A stretch of DNA of 50,980 nt from an uncultured Clostridia bacterium (GTDB taxonomy: Bacteria; Bacillota; Clostridia; Oscillospirales; CAG-272), in contig CALXUY010000047.1 in assembly GCA_944391805.1 (NCBI GenBank), positions 1 to 50,980 of the forward strand, given 5' to 3'. A program made the position numbers and the translations under genes. Below the pieces are notes generated by a model, which made no database searches, was not told the origin of the DNA, and saw only the letters and a list, made by a program, of their open reading frames with translations. How positions within the stretch are numbered: the stretch's first letter is position 1; the number at the start of each line of letters is the position of its first letter. Positions 1 to 8,099 of this stretch are shown piece by piece.

Positions 1-164
1 GTAGGCGCAAAGAAAAAGCTCACAAAAAGAAACGCCAAATGAGGAGTTTTCGCCGCCTGCGGGCGGCGACAAGGGCTTCTCGCCCTTGACCCCGCAAACT
101 TTTGAAAAAGTTTGATCAAAACTTTCAGCAAACTGACGAAAGACTTGCTTTGGTCTACAGTCTG
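1..164. repeat. Partial copy (A) of an inverted-end interspersed element
   Basis: This stretch matches 6458-6633 over most of its length: both begin GTAGGCGCAAAGAAAAAGC, both carry a variable GC-rich hairpin in the middle (here GCCGCCTGCGGGCGGC), then AAAAAGTTTGATCAAAACTT, then a CTGACGAAAG block, and both end in GTCTACAGTCTG. The left part of the element would lie outside the window. There is no coding capacity. An oppositely oriented, more diverged copy sits at 27892-28210. Confidence 0.7.
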
Positions 165-165
165 T

Positions 166-195
166 ACGGCGCCGTATCCGCGGATACGGCGCCGT
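166..195. other. Perfect 30-bp palindrome
   Basis: The two 15-nt arms ACGGCGCCGTATCCG (166-180) and its exact reverse complement (181-195) abut without a loop. It lies between the end of repeat copy A and the 3' end of the M14 carboxypeptidase gene. It could act as a terminator stem for that minus-strand gene, although no T-run follows, or as a protein-binding or cruciform site. Confidence 0.6.
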
Positions 196-289
196 TGGCA
201 GTTTATGGACGGATGCAGGAATCAAGCGGCGTTGCTCCCGCAGGTCCCGTGTGGGCGTCGGCCTGCTGATTTCAGGCAATCCGGCATAT

Positions 290-1465
290 TCAGAATTGTG
301 CGGTGCTGACTTCATCCGGTATGGAGAGAAAATAGGCGGCAGTGAGCGGAAGCAGATCATAGTTTTCCAGCCAGACGGTAGGGAACTGCTCGGTCGGGAG
401 CACCAGCGCCCCTTTCCCGATTTCCACCGTGATCGCGGGAACGGAACGCTCCAGCTCGGACCAATCGCTCAGGGAGGCGTCGTTGTTCTGCTCGTCAATC
501 AGTTCGTAGCCGTTGCGCTTGGAAACCTCCTCGGCAAAGCCCCGGGTTGTGCTTCTGGTATCCTCCCCCTGTCCGCAGTTCCAGTAAATCACCTCTCCCT
601 GCGAGTGCACGCAGAGCGTGGCAATCACATTTGGCAGGCTGTCCATCAAGGCAACCATTGCCTGTGTTTCCGGTTCTGAGGCAGGGGACGGCCCTTTGTA
701 TTGATATGACTGCGGGTGATCTGCACCGTCATATTCCTCCCAACGCGCATCATAATTGCGATTCAGATCTACGCCGTTGGCGTTTGCCTTCCAGCGGGAG
801 AGATAAGTCTCAAACGTGACAAAAACATCGTGTTCCTCTGTTTCGTAGCACTCCTCAATCAGCGGCCGCATTTCCTCCGGAAGGGATTCCAGCCCCTGCT
901 GCGCAATCATCACTCCGTCCGGGTTGGTCATCGGTACAATATAAAAGCAGATCTGCTCGAACAGCTCTGAATATGGGATTCCCTGATAGCTTCCTACATC
1001 ATAGTAACGCAGGTAAAACTCCAACTGCTTCATGGTGAGCTGCGCGGTCATGTATTCCCGCCCGTGAATGGCGGCGCTCACCACAATCTGCCGCCGCGCG
1101 TCGGGGTTCCCAAGCACGCCCACATACAGTGTGCGTCCCGCAGCCGACGTGCCGATGGAATGATAGGAAAAGTGCTCGTCGTATACCACTGCAAGCGTTT
1201 GCAGGTCCTCGGTCATTTCCTCATAGGAGTAATCTGCCCGGGATACATCCACAATTCCGCTGGTTGGCATATCGATCATCTCCTCCGCCGCAGCGAGTGT
1301 TTCGGCCGCGCTCCAGACCGGAAGCTCGGGTGAGAGCGGCTCCCCCGAGGTGTACCCGGGATCGGATGAACTCGATATACCGGTTGTGCCTCCCGTTTGA
1401 ATGCATGAGGTCAGCGGCAGAGCGGCAAGCGCCAGCAGAAGCAGGAGCAGACGATTGATTTTCAT
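290..1465 (-). CDS. M14 family zinc carboxypeptidase, lipoprotein
   Basis: Predicted secreted, lipid-anchored metallocarboxypeptidase of the M14 (carboxypeptidase A/T) family, which trims C-terminal residues from peptides or cell-wall peptides outside the cell. The N-terminus is a lipoprotein signal with lipobox LTSC, followed by a Ser/Gly-rich linker. The M14 zinc motif HGREYMT (HxxE) is present, followed by TNPDGV, the substrate-binding segment VDLNRNYD, the third zinc histidine region CVHSQGE and the catalytic glutamate region ITVEIGKG. I start at ATG 1465 because AAAGGAG lies just upstream; an ATG 33 nt earlier has no such site. The gene stands alone, and a TATAAT-like box at 1497-1502 may be its -10. 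Exact substrate unknown. Confidence 0.85.
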   Translation of the reverse strand: MKINRLLLLLLALAALPLTSCIQTGGTTGISSSSDPGYTSGEPLSPELPVWSAAETLAAAEEMIDMPTSGIVDVSRADYSYEEMTEDLQTLAVVYDEHFSYHSIGTSAAGRTLYVGVLGNPDARRQIVVSAAIHGREYMTAQLTMKQLEFYLRYYDVGSYQGIPYSELFEQICFYIVPMTNPDGVMIAQQGLESLPEEMRPLIEECYETEEHDVFVTFETYLSRWKANANGVDLNRNYDARWEEYDGADHPQSYQYKGPSPASEPETQAMVALMDSLPNVIATLCVHSQGEVIYWNCGQGEDTRSTTRGFAEEVSKRNGYELIDEQNNDASLSDWSELERSVPAITVEIGKGALVLPTEQFPTVWLENYDLLPLTAAYFLSIPDEVSTAQF

Positions 1466-1608
1466 ATAGGAAACTCCTTTGTCAGTGCTGGTTTTCATTA
1501 TATCACAAATGCGGCAAAAAATCCATACCCCTGCGGCCGATTCTCAAATAAATTTTCATTTTTTTGTTGAAAAGGTCATTTTTGTGAGTGAAAGGTGCGC
1601 ACGGGTGC

Positions 1609-1637
1609 TTGACTTTTCCGGACAAAAACAGTATAAT
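1609..1637 (+). promoter_or_regulatory. Sigma-70/SigA-type promoter of manA
   Basis: TTGACT at 1609-1614 and a perfect TATAAT at 1632-1637 are separated by 17 nt, 33 nt before the manA start codon. Confidence 0.85.
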
Positions 1638-1670
1638 AGTGTCAGATCGATATAAGGAGAATTGCCGGAC

Positions 1671-2630
1671 ATGGAGCTGTATCCGTTCAAATTGTCGTAT
1701 GTAACCAAATCCCCCATTTGGGGCGGAACCCGCCTGAGGCGGGAGTGGGGTAAGCAGTCAGAAGCCGAAACCGTGGGGGAAAGCTGGGAGCTGACGGTTC
1801 GCAAAGAGGAGAAAAGCCGCATCACAAACGGTGCGTATGCGGGAAGGACGCTGGAAAGCGTGATTGCCGAGGCGGGGCGGAATCTCATCGCGCCGGACTA
1901 CACGGGCAGGGAATTTCCGCTTCTGGTCAAGCTGATCGACGCCTGTGACAGGCTCTCGGTTCAGGTACATCCGGACGACTCATATGCTGCCCGCGTGGAG
2001 CACGACCGCGGAAAGACCGAGATGTGGTATATTGTGGAGGCGGATGAGGGTGCAGAGATCATCTGTGGCCTGCGCGAGGGTGCGACAAAGGAGGACTTTG
2101 CCGCTGCCGTGGCCGACGGCGACCCGGAACGGGTGCTGAAGCATTGCCGGGTGCGGACGGGAGAGAGCTATTTTATCCCGGCGGGGCTTCCGCACGCGAT
2201 CGGTAAGGGGATTCTGATCGCCGAAATCCAGCAGAACTGCGATCTCACCTACCGGGTGTACGACTACAACCGTCGGCAGCCGGACGGCTCGCTGCGCCCG
2301 CTCCATATCCAAAAAGCGTTGGATGTGGTGCGGCCGTTTACCGATGAGGAGATTGCCGAAATCCGCTACGCACGCCGTTCGGACACGCTGGCGAACGGGG
2401 AAATCCTTGCCGATTGCAGCTATTTCCGCGTCGAGCGCCTGCGCCTTTGCGGCAGCCACCGGCTGCCCGCCTGCGCTGCCATGCGCCATATTCTTTGCCT
2501 TGGCGGCGAGGCCGCGCTGCTCTGCGGAGGGGAGACCTACCCGCTGCGCAAGGGGGACAGCTGGTTTCTGCCTCCCATGCCCGAATTGCAGCTCGAGGGA
2601 GAGCTGCTGGCGCTGGTTTCCGGCGTGTGA
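1671..2630 (+). CDS. manA: Mannose-6-phosphate isomerase, class I (cupin type)
   Basis: Interconverts mannose 6-phosphate and fructose 6-phosphate in the cytoplasm, linking mannose to glycolysis and to GDP-mannose synthesis. About 319 aa, the usual length of the short Firmicute type I enzyme. The zinc/active-site segment is VQVHPDD near residue 100, followed by EMWYIVEADEGA and YFIPAGLPHAIG, with the family's final QQNCDLTYRVYDY strand. I start at ATG 1671, with AAGGAG at 1654-1659; an in-frame TTG at 1662 is too close to that site. Transcribed alone from the promoter at 1609-1637. A hairpin repeat follows the stop and may serve as terminator. Confidence 0.92.
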   Translation: MELYPFKLSYVTKSPIWGGTRLRREWGKQSEAETVGESWELTVRKEEKSRITNGAYAGRTLESVIAEAGRNLIAPDYTGREFPLLVKLIDACDRLSVQVHPDDSYAARVEHDRGKTEMWYIVEADEGAEIICGLREGATKEDFAAAVADGDPERVLKHCRVRTGESYFIPAGLPHAIGKGILIAEIQQNCDLTYRVYDYNRRQPDGSLRPLHIQKALDVVRPFTDEEIAEIRYARRSDTLANGEILADCSYFRVERLRLCGSHRLPACAAMRHILCLGGEAALLCGGETYPLRKGDSWFLPPMPELQLEGELLALVSGV

Positions 2631-2644
2631 TCGATCGCCGGGGA

Positions 2645-2712
2645 AGGAGGACCTTGGAGAGGGCCGCCTCTTGCAAAAGAGGCAGGCCCTCTCCAAACCT
2701 TCCCATCCGAGA
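2645..2712. repeat. Copy of a dispersed ~70-bp hairpin repeat
   Basis: An almost perfect stem (TTGGAGAGGGCC at 2654-2665 with its complement at 2685-2696, and CCTCTT/AAGAGG inside) is followed by CATCCGAGAACTCTCC. The same pattern recurs at 33541-33605, 33857-33921 and, inverted, at about 34200-34275. Here it lies between the convergent manA and XRE genes and could terminate both. Confidence 0.7.
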
Positions 2713-2721
2713 ACTCTCCGA

Positions 2722-3747
2722 CTATAAACTACAATCTGTGAATCGTTCTGACCGCTTGTCCTTCCGACGATAAATGTATTCATCATTCCCGCAACCCTGT
2801 AATACGATTTCATCGTCAGTGTAACGTTTGACACACCACATCCACCCATTTTCGGTTTTCAGGCATTTTCCCAGCTCACATTGTTCGGTTGGGAGATGTA
2901 TCTCTCGAAATTCATAAGAAAAGTCGCAATGAGCTCCACACCACTGCTCCCGGTTATCCTTGTAATTTCGTATTCTGAAAAACTGTCCCACGCCAAACAA
3001 TCCGATATCGAAAACAATATGATAGGATGCGCCGCAATAAATATCGGAGTCCTTTGGCTTTATTGAAAAAATATATTCGGTTTTACCCGTACACAAGTAA
3101 AAATAAAGATCATCGGGATGTGCACGGTAACTGTCAGTCCTTCTCCATAAGGTCAGGCATTTGGGAATACCGGCTTCCTTGACTGTTGGCAATGGTGCGC
3201 CGCTGTGGTCGACTGCAAACGATTCCAATCGGCACATGGATTTTTTGAGAGAAGGATCATATGCTTCCATAAGATGCGCAGACATTTGTTCACTGTTGGA
3301 AATGGCCATGCATGGATCGCTGTTCTCAACAAGATATGCGTATTCGGTTTTCCCGGCAAGCTGATTGCGCTCACAGAACGCGATCAACACTTTTTTGTTC
3401 TCAAAGCCTTTATACAGTTTTGCGCCCAGAATATTTTGATCGGCAGAGGAATAAAACAAAAGCGCGAATTTTTCGGATTCAACGAGTTCGCAATTGGTAC
3501 CGCGATACACGCCGCAGGCAAAATGCGCAGTATCGGCGTCAAAAGTACTGATGCCGTCTTTCAAAATGGAATCGGTGCTTACCGAAAATATTCTGCTGAT
3601 CAGTACAATCTTCGCGATTTCGGGATAGGTCTGGCCTAACTCCCAGCGGGAAACGGTTTGTCGCGTAGTACCGAGCTTCTCTGCAAATTCTTCCTGTGAA
3701 AGCCGGTGCTCCGTACGGATCTGCTGTATTCTCTGTCCAAGCGTCAT
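2722..3747 (-). CDS. XRE-family transcriptional regulator with long C-terminal domain
   Basis: An N-terminal Cro/C1-type helix-turn-helix (residues about 1-65: LGQRIQQIRTEHRLSQEEF, then TTRQTVSRWELGQTYPE) is followed by about 270 residues that I do not recognise and that contain several Cys, Trp and Tyr residues. The C-terminal part may be a ligand- or partner-binding domain. I chose ATG 3747 because GGAGG lies directly upstream and the HTH begins there; the frame stays open 84 nt further upstream without a ribosome site. The gene is visibly more AT-rich than its neighbours, which may indicate acquisition. Targets unknown. Confidence 0.75.
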   Translation of the reverse strand: MTLGQRIQQIRTEHRLSQEEFAEKLGTTRQTVSRWELGQTYPEIAKIVLISRIFSVSTDSILKDGISTFDADTAHFACGVYRGTNCELVESEKFALLFYSSADQNILGAKLYKGFENKKVLIAFCERNQLAGKTEYAYLVENSDPCMAISNSEQMSAHLMEAYDPSLKKSMCRLESFAVDHSGAPLPTVKEAGIPKCLTLWRRTDSYRAHPDDLYFYLCTGKTEYIFSIKPKDSDIYCGASYHIVFDIGLFGVGQFFRIRNYKDNREQWCGAHCDFSYEFREIHLPTEQCELGKCLKTENGWMWCVKRYTDDEIVLQGCGNDEYIYRRKDKRSERFTDCSL

Positions 3748-3850
3748 AGCGATGCCTCCTCCGGTTTGGTCGTTTTTATTATACCGCTTTTGTCCGGCTC
3801 TGTCTACCAAACGGGCATGGAAAATTGTCACGCGCCGTGTGACAGCGGCG

Positions 3851-4513
3851 TCACGCTTGCTTCTGTTTTTTCACAATCCCGCCGCACAGGCGATAGCCCT
3901 TGCCGTATACGCTTTCGATCAGCGGCAGGCCGGCTGCCTCTTCGGCGCGCCGGTTGATGCGGCCGATCTGCACCGAAAGATTGGCGGCGCGCTGTGTATT
4001 TTCGGGGAAGCAGACCGAGAGCAGCTCGGCGGATGTCACCGTCTGCGGCGCGCGGTAAAACAAAAAGCGCAGGATGCTCAGTTCCCGTTGCGCAAGGCAC
4101 AGCGGATAGCCGAGGTATCGCGTCTCTGCCGGCGATTCGCCGATTGTAAGCGCATAGGTGCTCATCTGTGTCCGCCACCCGCAGGTATCGGTACAGAAGG
4201 AGGCGATCTCCCGCATCATGGCATCCTGTTCGGATTCCCGGATCAGCCGGTCGGCATCGCATGAGGCAATGGCTCCGGCCGGCAGCAGCAAAGCAATCGG
4301 CATGTCCGGTTCGCTTTGGCGCAGCACGGCGCAAACCGCCTCCGCGGAGCGCAGGTCCTCCTGCCCGTCCAGCACCGCGCCGCAGACGTCCCACCGGCCG
4401 CATAGAGCCGCTCCCGCGTCATGCTTTGCCCAGAGCGTCAGAATCCCGCGGCGCAGCAGCAGCTCGGTCATTCCGATTCCGAATGTCCGGTTTTCCGTGA
4501 GAAACAGCAGCAT
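3851..4513 (-). CDS. OmpR/PhoB-type winged-helix regulator with degenerate receiver
   Basis: The C-terminal ~85 residues fit a Trans_reg_C winged helix (AQRELSILRFLFYRAPQTVT, SVQIGRINRRAEEAAG, IESVYGKGYRL). The N-terminal ~110 residues have receiver-like length and periodicity. One aspartate (AVLDGQED) sits near the usual phosphorylation site, but the acidic pair at the first strand is missing (LFLTENR), so phosphorylation is doubtful. No histidine kinase gene is adjacent. Start ATG 4513 has GGGGGC about 10 nt upstream; an in-frame ATG 51 nt earlier is possible but has a weaker site. Likely a stand-alone transcription factor with an unknown signal. Confidence 0.7.
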   Translation of the reverse strand: MLLFLTENRTFGIGMTELLLRRGILTLWAKHDAGAALCGRWDVCGAVLDGQEDLRSAEAVCAVLRQSEPDMPIALLLPAGAIASCDADRLIRESEQDAMMREIASFCTDTCGWRTQMSTYALTIGESPAETRYLGYPLCLAQRELSILRFLFYRAPQTVTSAELLSVCFPENTQRAANLSVQIGRINRRAEEAAGLPLIESVYGKGYRLCGGIVKKQKQA

Positions 4514-4610
4514 CTCATAGCCCCCATATTCGCAGACAGCGGGATGCCCCTGCCACAGGTACATCCCGCTGCCGTTTTGCGTTTCATCGAATCAAAAGGG
4601 AATTGCCCCT

Positions 4611-5570
4611 TCACATGCCGAGCACCGCCGCGCCGATGATGCCGGCGTCGTTGCGGAGCTTGGCTATGCGGATGTCGGTCTGCGGGACCAGTCCGGTGCC
4701 GTACTGCTGCCGGTGCACCTCGGGCACCACCAAGTCCAGCAGATACTGCCCCTCGTTGGAAATGCCGCCGCCGATCGAGAGCACCTCGGGCTGAAAAATG
4801 TTGATCATACTGGCAATTCCGCTGGCAAGATACTTGATGTATTCGTCCACCACCTCACAGGCGGCGGCGTCTCCCAGGCGCTTGCCGTCAAAGGCGGTTC
4901 TGCCGGTGACTTTTCCTTTCTGCGCAACTAGCTCGGTCATTTTGGTTTCCCGACCGATGGCCTTGCATTCCGCCAGCTTTTCCTCGGTGGTTCGGATCAG
5001 ACCGGTGGCCGAGGAATAGGCCTCCCAGCAGCCCCGGCGGCCGCAGGTGCATGGGCGCCCGTCCACTGCGATGACGATATGTCCCAGCTCTCCGGCGGCC
5101 GAGTTGAAGCCCTTGAACACCTTGCCGTCCGCAATGATGCCGCCTCCCACGCCGGTGCCCAGCGTAATCATCACAGAGGATTTGCTTCCCTTGGCAGCGC
5201 CGGCGATCGCCTCTCCCCACGCGGCGGCGTTGGCGTCGTTTTCAATGTGAATCTCCCTGACCTCGACCAGCTCGCGCAGGAGAGGAATGATGGGAAAATT
5301 GCGGAACCGGAGATTGTTGGCGTAGATGACATGTCCGCTCTCATCGTCCACAATGCCGGGAGAGGCAATCCCGATGGAGCACACCTGCTGCTGCGTGATG
5401 CCTGCCGCCTCACAGAGCTTTTTGCAAAGCGCCGCGATATCCGCTACAATTTCCTCACCCGGGCGCTCCGGCAGAGTGGGGAGGCTGTCCTTTTCCACAA
5501 TTTCAAACTGTTCGTTGACAAGACCTGCGGCAATGTTGGTTCCGCCAAGGTCAATTCCGATACGATACAT
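4611..5570 (-). CDS. glk: ROK-family glucokinase
   Basis: Phosphorylates glucose to glucose 6-phosphate with ATP in the cytoplasm. 319 aa, a normal ROK length. The ATP phosphate loop is IGIDLGGTN at residues 4-12; the catalytic stretch IENDANAAAWGE and the glycine-rich TLGTGVGGGI follow. The ROK zinc site is complete (GELGHIVI followed by CTCGRRGCWE), and IGGGISNEG lies near the C-terminus. AAAGGAG lies 7 nt before ATG 5570. It has its own promoter (5634-5662). A ROK fructo- or mannokinase cannot be excluded from sequence alone, but the motif set is that of Firmicute GlcK. Confidence 0.9.
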   Translation of the reverse strand: MYRIGIDLGGTNIAAGLVNEQFEIVEKDSLPTLPERPGEEIVADIAALCKKLCEAAGITQQQVCSIGIASPGIVDDESGHVIYANNLRFRNFPIIPLLRELVEVREIHIENDANAAAWGEAIAGAAKGSKSSVMITLGTGVGGGIIADGKVFKGFNSAAGELGHIVIAVDGRPCTCGRRGCWEAYSSATGLIRTTEEKLAECKAIGRETKMTELVAQKGKVTGRTAFDGKRLGDAAACEVVDEYIKYLASGIASMINIFQPEVLSIGGGISNEGQYLLDLVVPEVHRQQYGTGLVPQTDIRIAKLRNDAGIIGAAVLGM

Positions 5571-5633
5571 ATGGGTTCTCCTTTTTTACAGATCTGCGTT
5601 CCCGCATCGGCGTGCGGGGGATACATACAATAT

Positions 5634-5662
5634 AGTATAAACGATTTTTTTGCACACGTCAA
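5634..5662 (-). promoter_or_regulatory. SigA-type promoter of the glucokinase gene
   Basis: On the minus strand TTGACG (5662-5657) and TATACT (5639-5634) are 17 nt apart. The -35 lies only 10 nt beyond the stop codon of the upstream HAD gene, so the two genes can be transcribed independently. Confidence 0.75.
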
Positions 5663-5671
5663 GGGGTTTGT

Positions 5672-6343
5672 TCAATTTTCATGGAAAGGTGGCTGTTTTT
5701 GAAGATGCGCCGACAGCTCCTGCGGCGTCCGGAAGCAGCGCTCCGCGCCTGCTGTCCGCAGCTCCTTCTCGCTCCCGAAGCCCCAGAGCGCTCCGAGGCA
5801 GGAGACGCCGTTCCGGGCCGCCCCCAGCGCATCGTCCTGCCGATCGCCGATCATCCGGATTCCGCGCGGGTCGGAGAGCCGCAGCGCTTGCATGACATGC
5901 GCAATGACCTCGTGCTTTTCTGTCCGCACGCTGTCATCCTCAGGGCCGCAGATCACGTCAAAAAAGCCGTCGATTTCCAGCCGTCCGAGCACGGCGTCCG
6001 CCATTGCCTGCGGCTTGCAGGTGGCAACCGCCAGCCGGTAGCCGCAGGCCCGGACACTTTGCAGCAGCTCCGGGATGCCGTCATACAGCCGGCATTGCAG
6101 CCGTCCGGCGGTACTGTAATATTCATGAAAAAACGAAATCGCCCGCTGTGTGTCCGCCGGCGAGAGCGCAAAATCCTCGGAAAAGCTGCGGGCCAAGGGC
6201 GGACCGATGAAGCGCGTCAGCGTCTGACGGCCGGGTACCGGAAGCCCCATCTGCCTCAGCGAAAAGCTGAGCGCGCCGAGGATTCCCTCGGATGAGTCGG
6301 CCAGCGTTCCGTCAAGATCGAAAAAAAGATAAGAGACGCACAT
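5672..6343 (-). CDS. HAD-superfamily phosphatase, phosphoglycolate phosphatase-like
   Basis: Cytoplasmic HAD hydrolase of the Gph/PGP type, about 223 aa. Motif I is FFDLDGTLADSS at the very N-terminus, motif II a LAVATCK-type segment, motif III the lysine near TEKHEV and motif IV MIGDRQDDALGA. The cap between motifs I and II is the C1 helical type. The substrate cannot be read from sequence; the family dephosphorylates phosphoglycolate, pyrophosphate or sugar phosphates. ATG 6343 is chosen because motif I must lie near the N-terminus and AAGGTG precedes it; the open frame extends 75 nt upstream, into the insertion described at 6388-6633. Confidence 0.82.
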   Translation of the reverse strand: MCVSYLFFDLDGTLADSSEGILGALSFSLRQMGLPVPGRQTLTRFIGPPLARSFSEDFALSPADTQRAISFFHEYYSTAGRLQCRLYDGIPELLQSVRACGYRLAVATCKPQAMADAVLGRLEIDGFFDVICGPEDDSVRTEKHEVIAHVMQALRLSDPRGIRMIGDRQDDALGAARNGVSCLGALWGFGSEKELRTAGAERCFRTPQELSAHLQKQPPFHEN

Positions 6344-6387
6344 CAAAAAGCACCTTTCTGTAAAAAAACAATTTGTTTCCAAAATTT

Positions 6388-6633
6388 CTGGCTGTAGACC
6401 AAAGGCGTATCTAATCAAAATTGCACAAAAGCGTTCGTCCGCTTTTTCTTTGAGCGTGTAGGCGCAAAGAAAAAGCTTGGCAAAAAGAAAGCGCTGTATA
6501 GGAATTTCGCCACCTGCGGGTGGCGAGGAGGGCTTCGCAATTCCCGGTGGCTCCGCCGCCTCAAACTCTTTGAAAAAGTTTGATCAAAACTTTCATCAAA
6601 CTGACGAAAGTCATTGCTTTTGTCTACAGTCTG
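6388..6633. mobile_element. Non-autonomous inverted-end element (copy B) with 19-bp flanking direct repeats
   Basis: A 246-bp non-coding block begins CTGGCTGTAGACCAAAG and ends CTTTTGTCTACAGTCTG, imperfect terminal inverted repeats. Its inner part matches copy A (1-164) and, in reverse, copy C (27892-28210). The identical 19-mer CAATTTGTTTCCAAAATTT flanks it on both sides (6369-6387 and 6634-6652), which looks like a target-site duplication. It sits between the divergent HAD gene and the operon starting at 6801. No transposase is encoded, so movement would depend on an enzyme elsewhere. Confidence 0.75.
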
Positions 6634-6665
6634 CAATTTGTTTCCAAAATTTTTCCCCGAAGCAC

Positions 6666-6695
6666 TTGCATCCGGCGGACAGGATATGCTATAAT
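6666..6695 (+). promoter_or_regulatory. Promoter of the 6801-9897 operon
   Basis: TTGCAT (6666-6671) and a perfect TATAAT (6690-6695) are 18 nt apart, giving a leader of about 100 nt. Confidence 0.7.
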
Positions 6696-6800
6696 AAAAG
6701 CACAGGATCTGTGATCCGAAGAGCAACAGGGCATTCACGGATATATTATACACGATCGGTTGGGGAATTGCAATTCCCCTGAAAGGATTTTTGGGTTCAA

Positions 6801-7505
6801 ATGGATATGAATTTTACCATTCCGGTCAATGAGGCGTTTGAGGCGTCGGCTGCCGATCCGGCACGTGGCTGCCCGCTCTGCGCGCTCTACCGGAAGCTGG
6901 AGAACGATGAGCTGGAGCTGATTCTCGGCGCCTCAATGATGGAGCCGGACATCCGCATTCAGACCAACCGCAAGGGCTTCTGCCGCCTGCACTATGACCT
7001 GATGTTTGTGCGAAAAAACCGCCTCGGCATGGCGCTGACGCTTGAAAGTCATCTCGCCGAGCTGAAAAAGGAGCTCCGGGACGGCGGCATCGGCGGCGGG
7101 CAGGGCAGCAAGCCCATCAAGCGCATCGGAGAGCTGGAGCAGAGCTGCTACATCTGCGGGCGCATCGCACCCAATTTTGAAAAGATGGTGGACACTGCGG
7201 TCTATCTCTGGGAGAGCGACGAGGAGTTCCCGGACAAGCTCCGGGCACAGCCTTATTTCTGTCTGCCGCACTATCGCCGTCTGCTGGAATACGGCCAGCG
7301 CCGCCTCGGCAAAAAGAAAAACCCTGCCTTTGCCGCCGCTCTCTCGGCGGTGGTGGAGGGATATATGGAGACGCTGCAGACCGATGTGAGCTGGTTCTGC
7401 CGCAAGTTTGATTACCGTTATCAGGACGAGCCCTGGAACAATTCCAAGGATGCGGTCGAGCGAGCCATCCGGTTTTTGCGGTCGGATCTGCACAACCAGT
7501 CATAA
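6801..7505 (+). CDS. Cys/His-rich conserved protein, DUF6062-like
   Basis: A 234-aa soluble protein with repeated paired metal-ligand motifs: CPLC near residue 24, CRLH near 61, CYIC near 118 and CLPH near 155. The arrangement CxxC...CxxH occurs twice and suggests two zinc or iron sites in a duplicated fold. It resembles the uncharacterised clostridial family I know as DUF6062; function is unknown. It is first in an operon with mnmM 13 nt downstream. The ribosome site GAAAGGA is 14-20 nt from ATG 6801, slightly far, so ATG 6807 is an alternative start. Confidence 0.7.
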   Translation: MDMNFTIPVNEAFEASAADPARGCPLCALYRKLENDELELILGASMMEPDIRIQTNRKGFCRLHYDLMFVRKNRLGMALTLESHLAELKKELRDGGIGGGQGSKPIKRIGELEQSCYICGRIAPNFEKMVDTAVYLWESDEEFPDKLRAQPYFCLPHYRRLLEYGQRRLGKKKNPAFAAALSAVVEGYMETLQTDVSWFCRKFDYRYQDEPWNNSKDAVERAIRFLRSDLHNQS

Positions 7506-7518
7506 ACGGAGGATGCCG

Positions 7519-8073
7519 ATGATCGATCTGTTGGAGCTGCACAAGTACTTTATCCGGAATCATCTGCACCCGGGAGATGTGGCCGTGGACTTTACCATGG
7601 GCAACGGACATGACACCGAGTTTCTCTCAAAAACCGTTGGCGAAAGCGGACATGTCTACGCGTTTGATATTCAGGAGCAGGCCGTGACCTCCACCGCCCG
7701 CCGCCTGCGGGAGGCCGGCTGCCCGGAAAATTATACCCTGATACATGATTCGCATCAGTATGTGAAAAACTATGTCAAAACCCCCTTCCGGGCCGGGATG
7801 TTCAATCTCGGCTGGCTGCCGGGTGGGGACAAATCCATCACCACGCTGCGTGAGAGCACCATGCCGGCAGTGGAAGCAGCCATCGATCTGATGGACCGGG
7901 ACGCGATTCTCAATATCGCGGTCTATCCGGGACATGCAGAGGGGGATGCCGAGGGGCAGATGCTCTGCACATACCTCTCGGGCATCAGCCGGCACAAAAT
8001 CTGTGCCACGCGGGTCAATATTCTCAATTCCCCCACATCTCCCTATTTTATTGTGATTGAAACCAAGCCCTGA
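7519..8073 (+). CDS. mnmM: tRNA 5-aminomethyl-2-thiouridine methyltransferase, MnmM/YtqB family
   Basis: SAM-dependent class I methyltransferase of the YtqB family (older name: rRNA methylase-like), which adds the final methyl of mnm5s2U34 in tRNAs read by some Firmicutes. About 184 aa, the usual size. The SAM-binding motif is VDFTMGNGHDTEFL, with YAFDIQ at the end of strand 2, and the family signature FNLGWLPGGDKSI is intact. I start at ATG 7519, 6 nt after CGGAGG; the ATG at 7513 directly abuts that site and is less likely. It lies between the DUF6062-like gene and two lipoproteins in one transcription unit. Confidence 0.85.
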   Translation: MIDLLELHKYFIRNHLHPGDVAVDFTMGNGHDTEFLSKTVGESGHVYAFDIQEQAVTSTARRLREAGCPENYTLIHDSHQYVKNYVKTPFRAGMFNLGWLPGGDKSITTLRESTMPAVEAAIDLMDRDAILNIAVYPGHAEGDAEGQMLCTYLSGISRHKICATRVNILNSPTSPYFIVIETKP

Positions 8074-8099
8074 ACGGGCACGCACGAAACGAGGTACCT

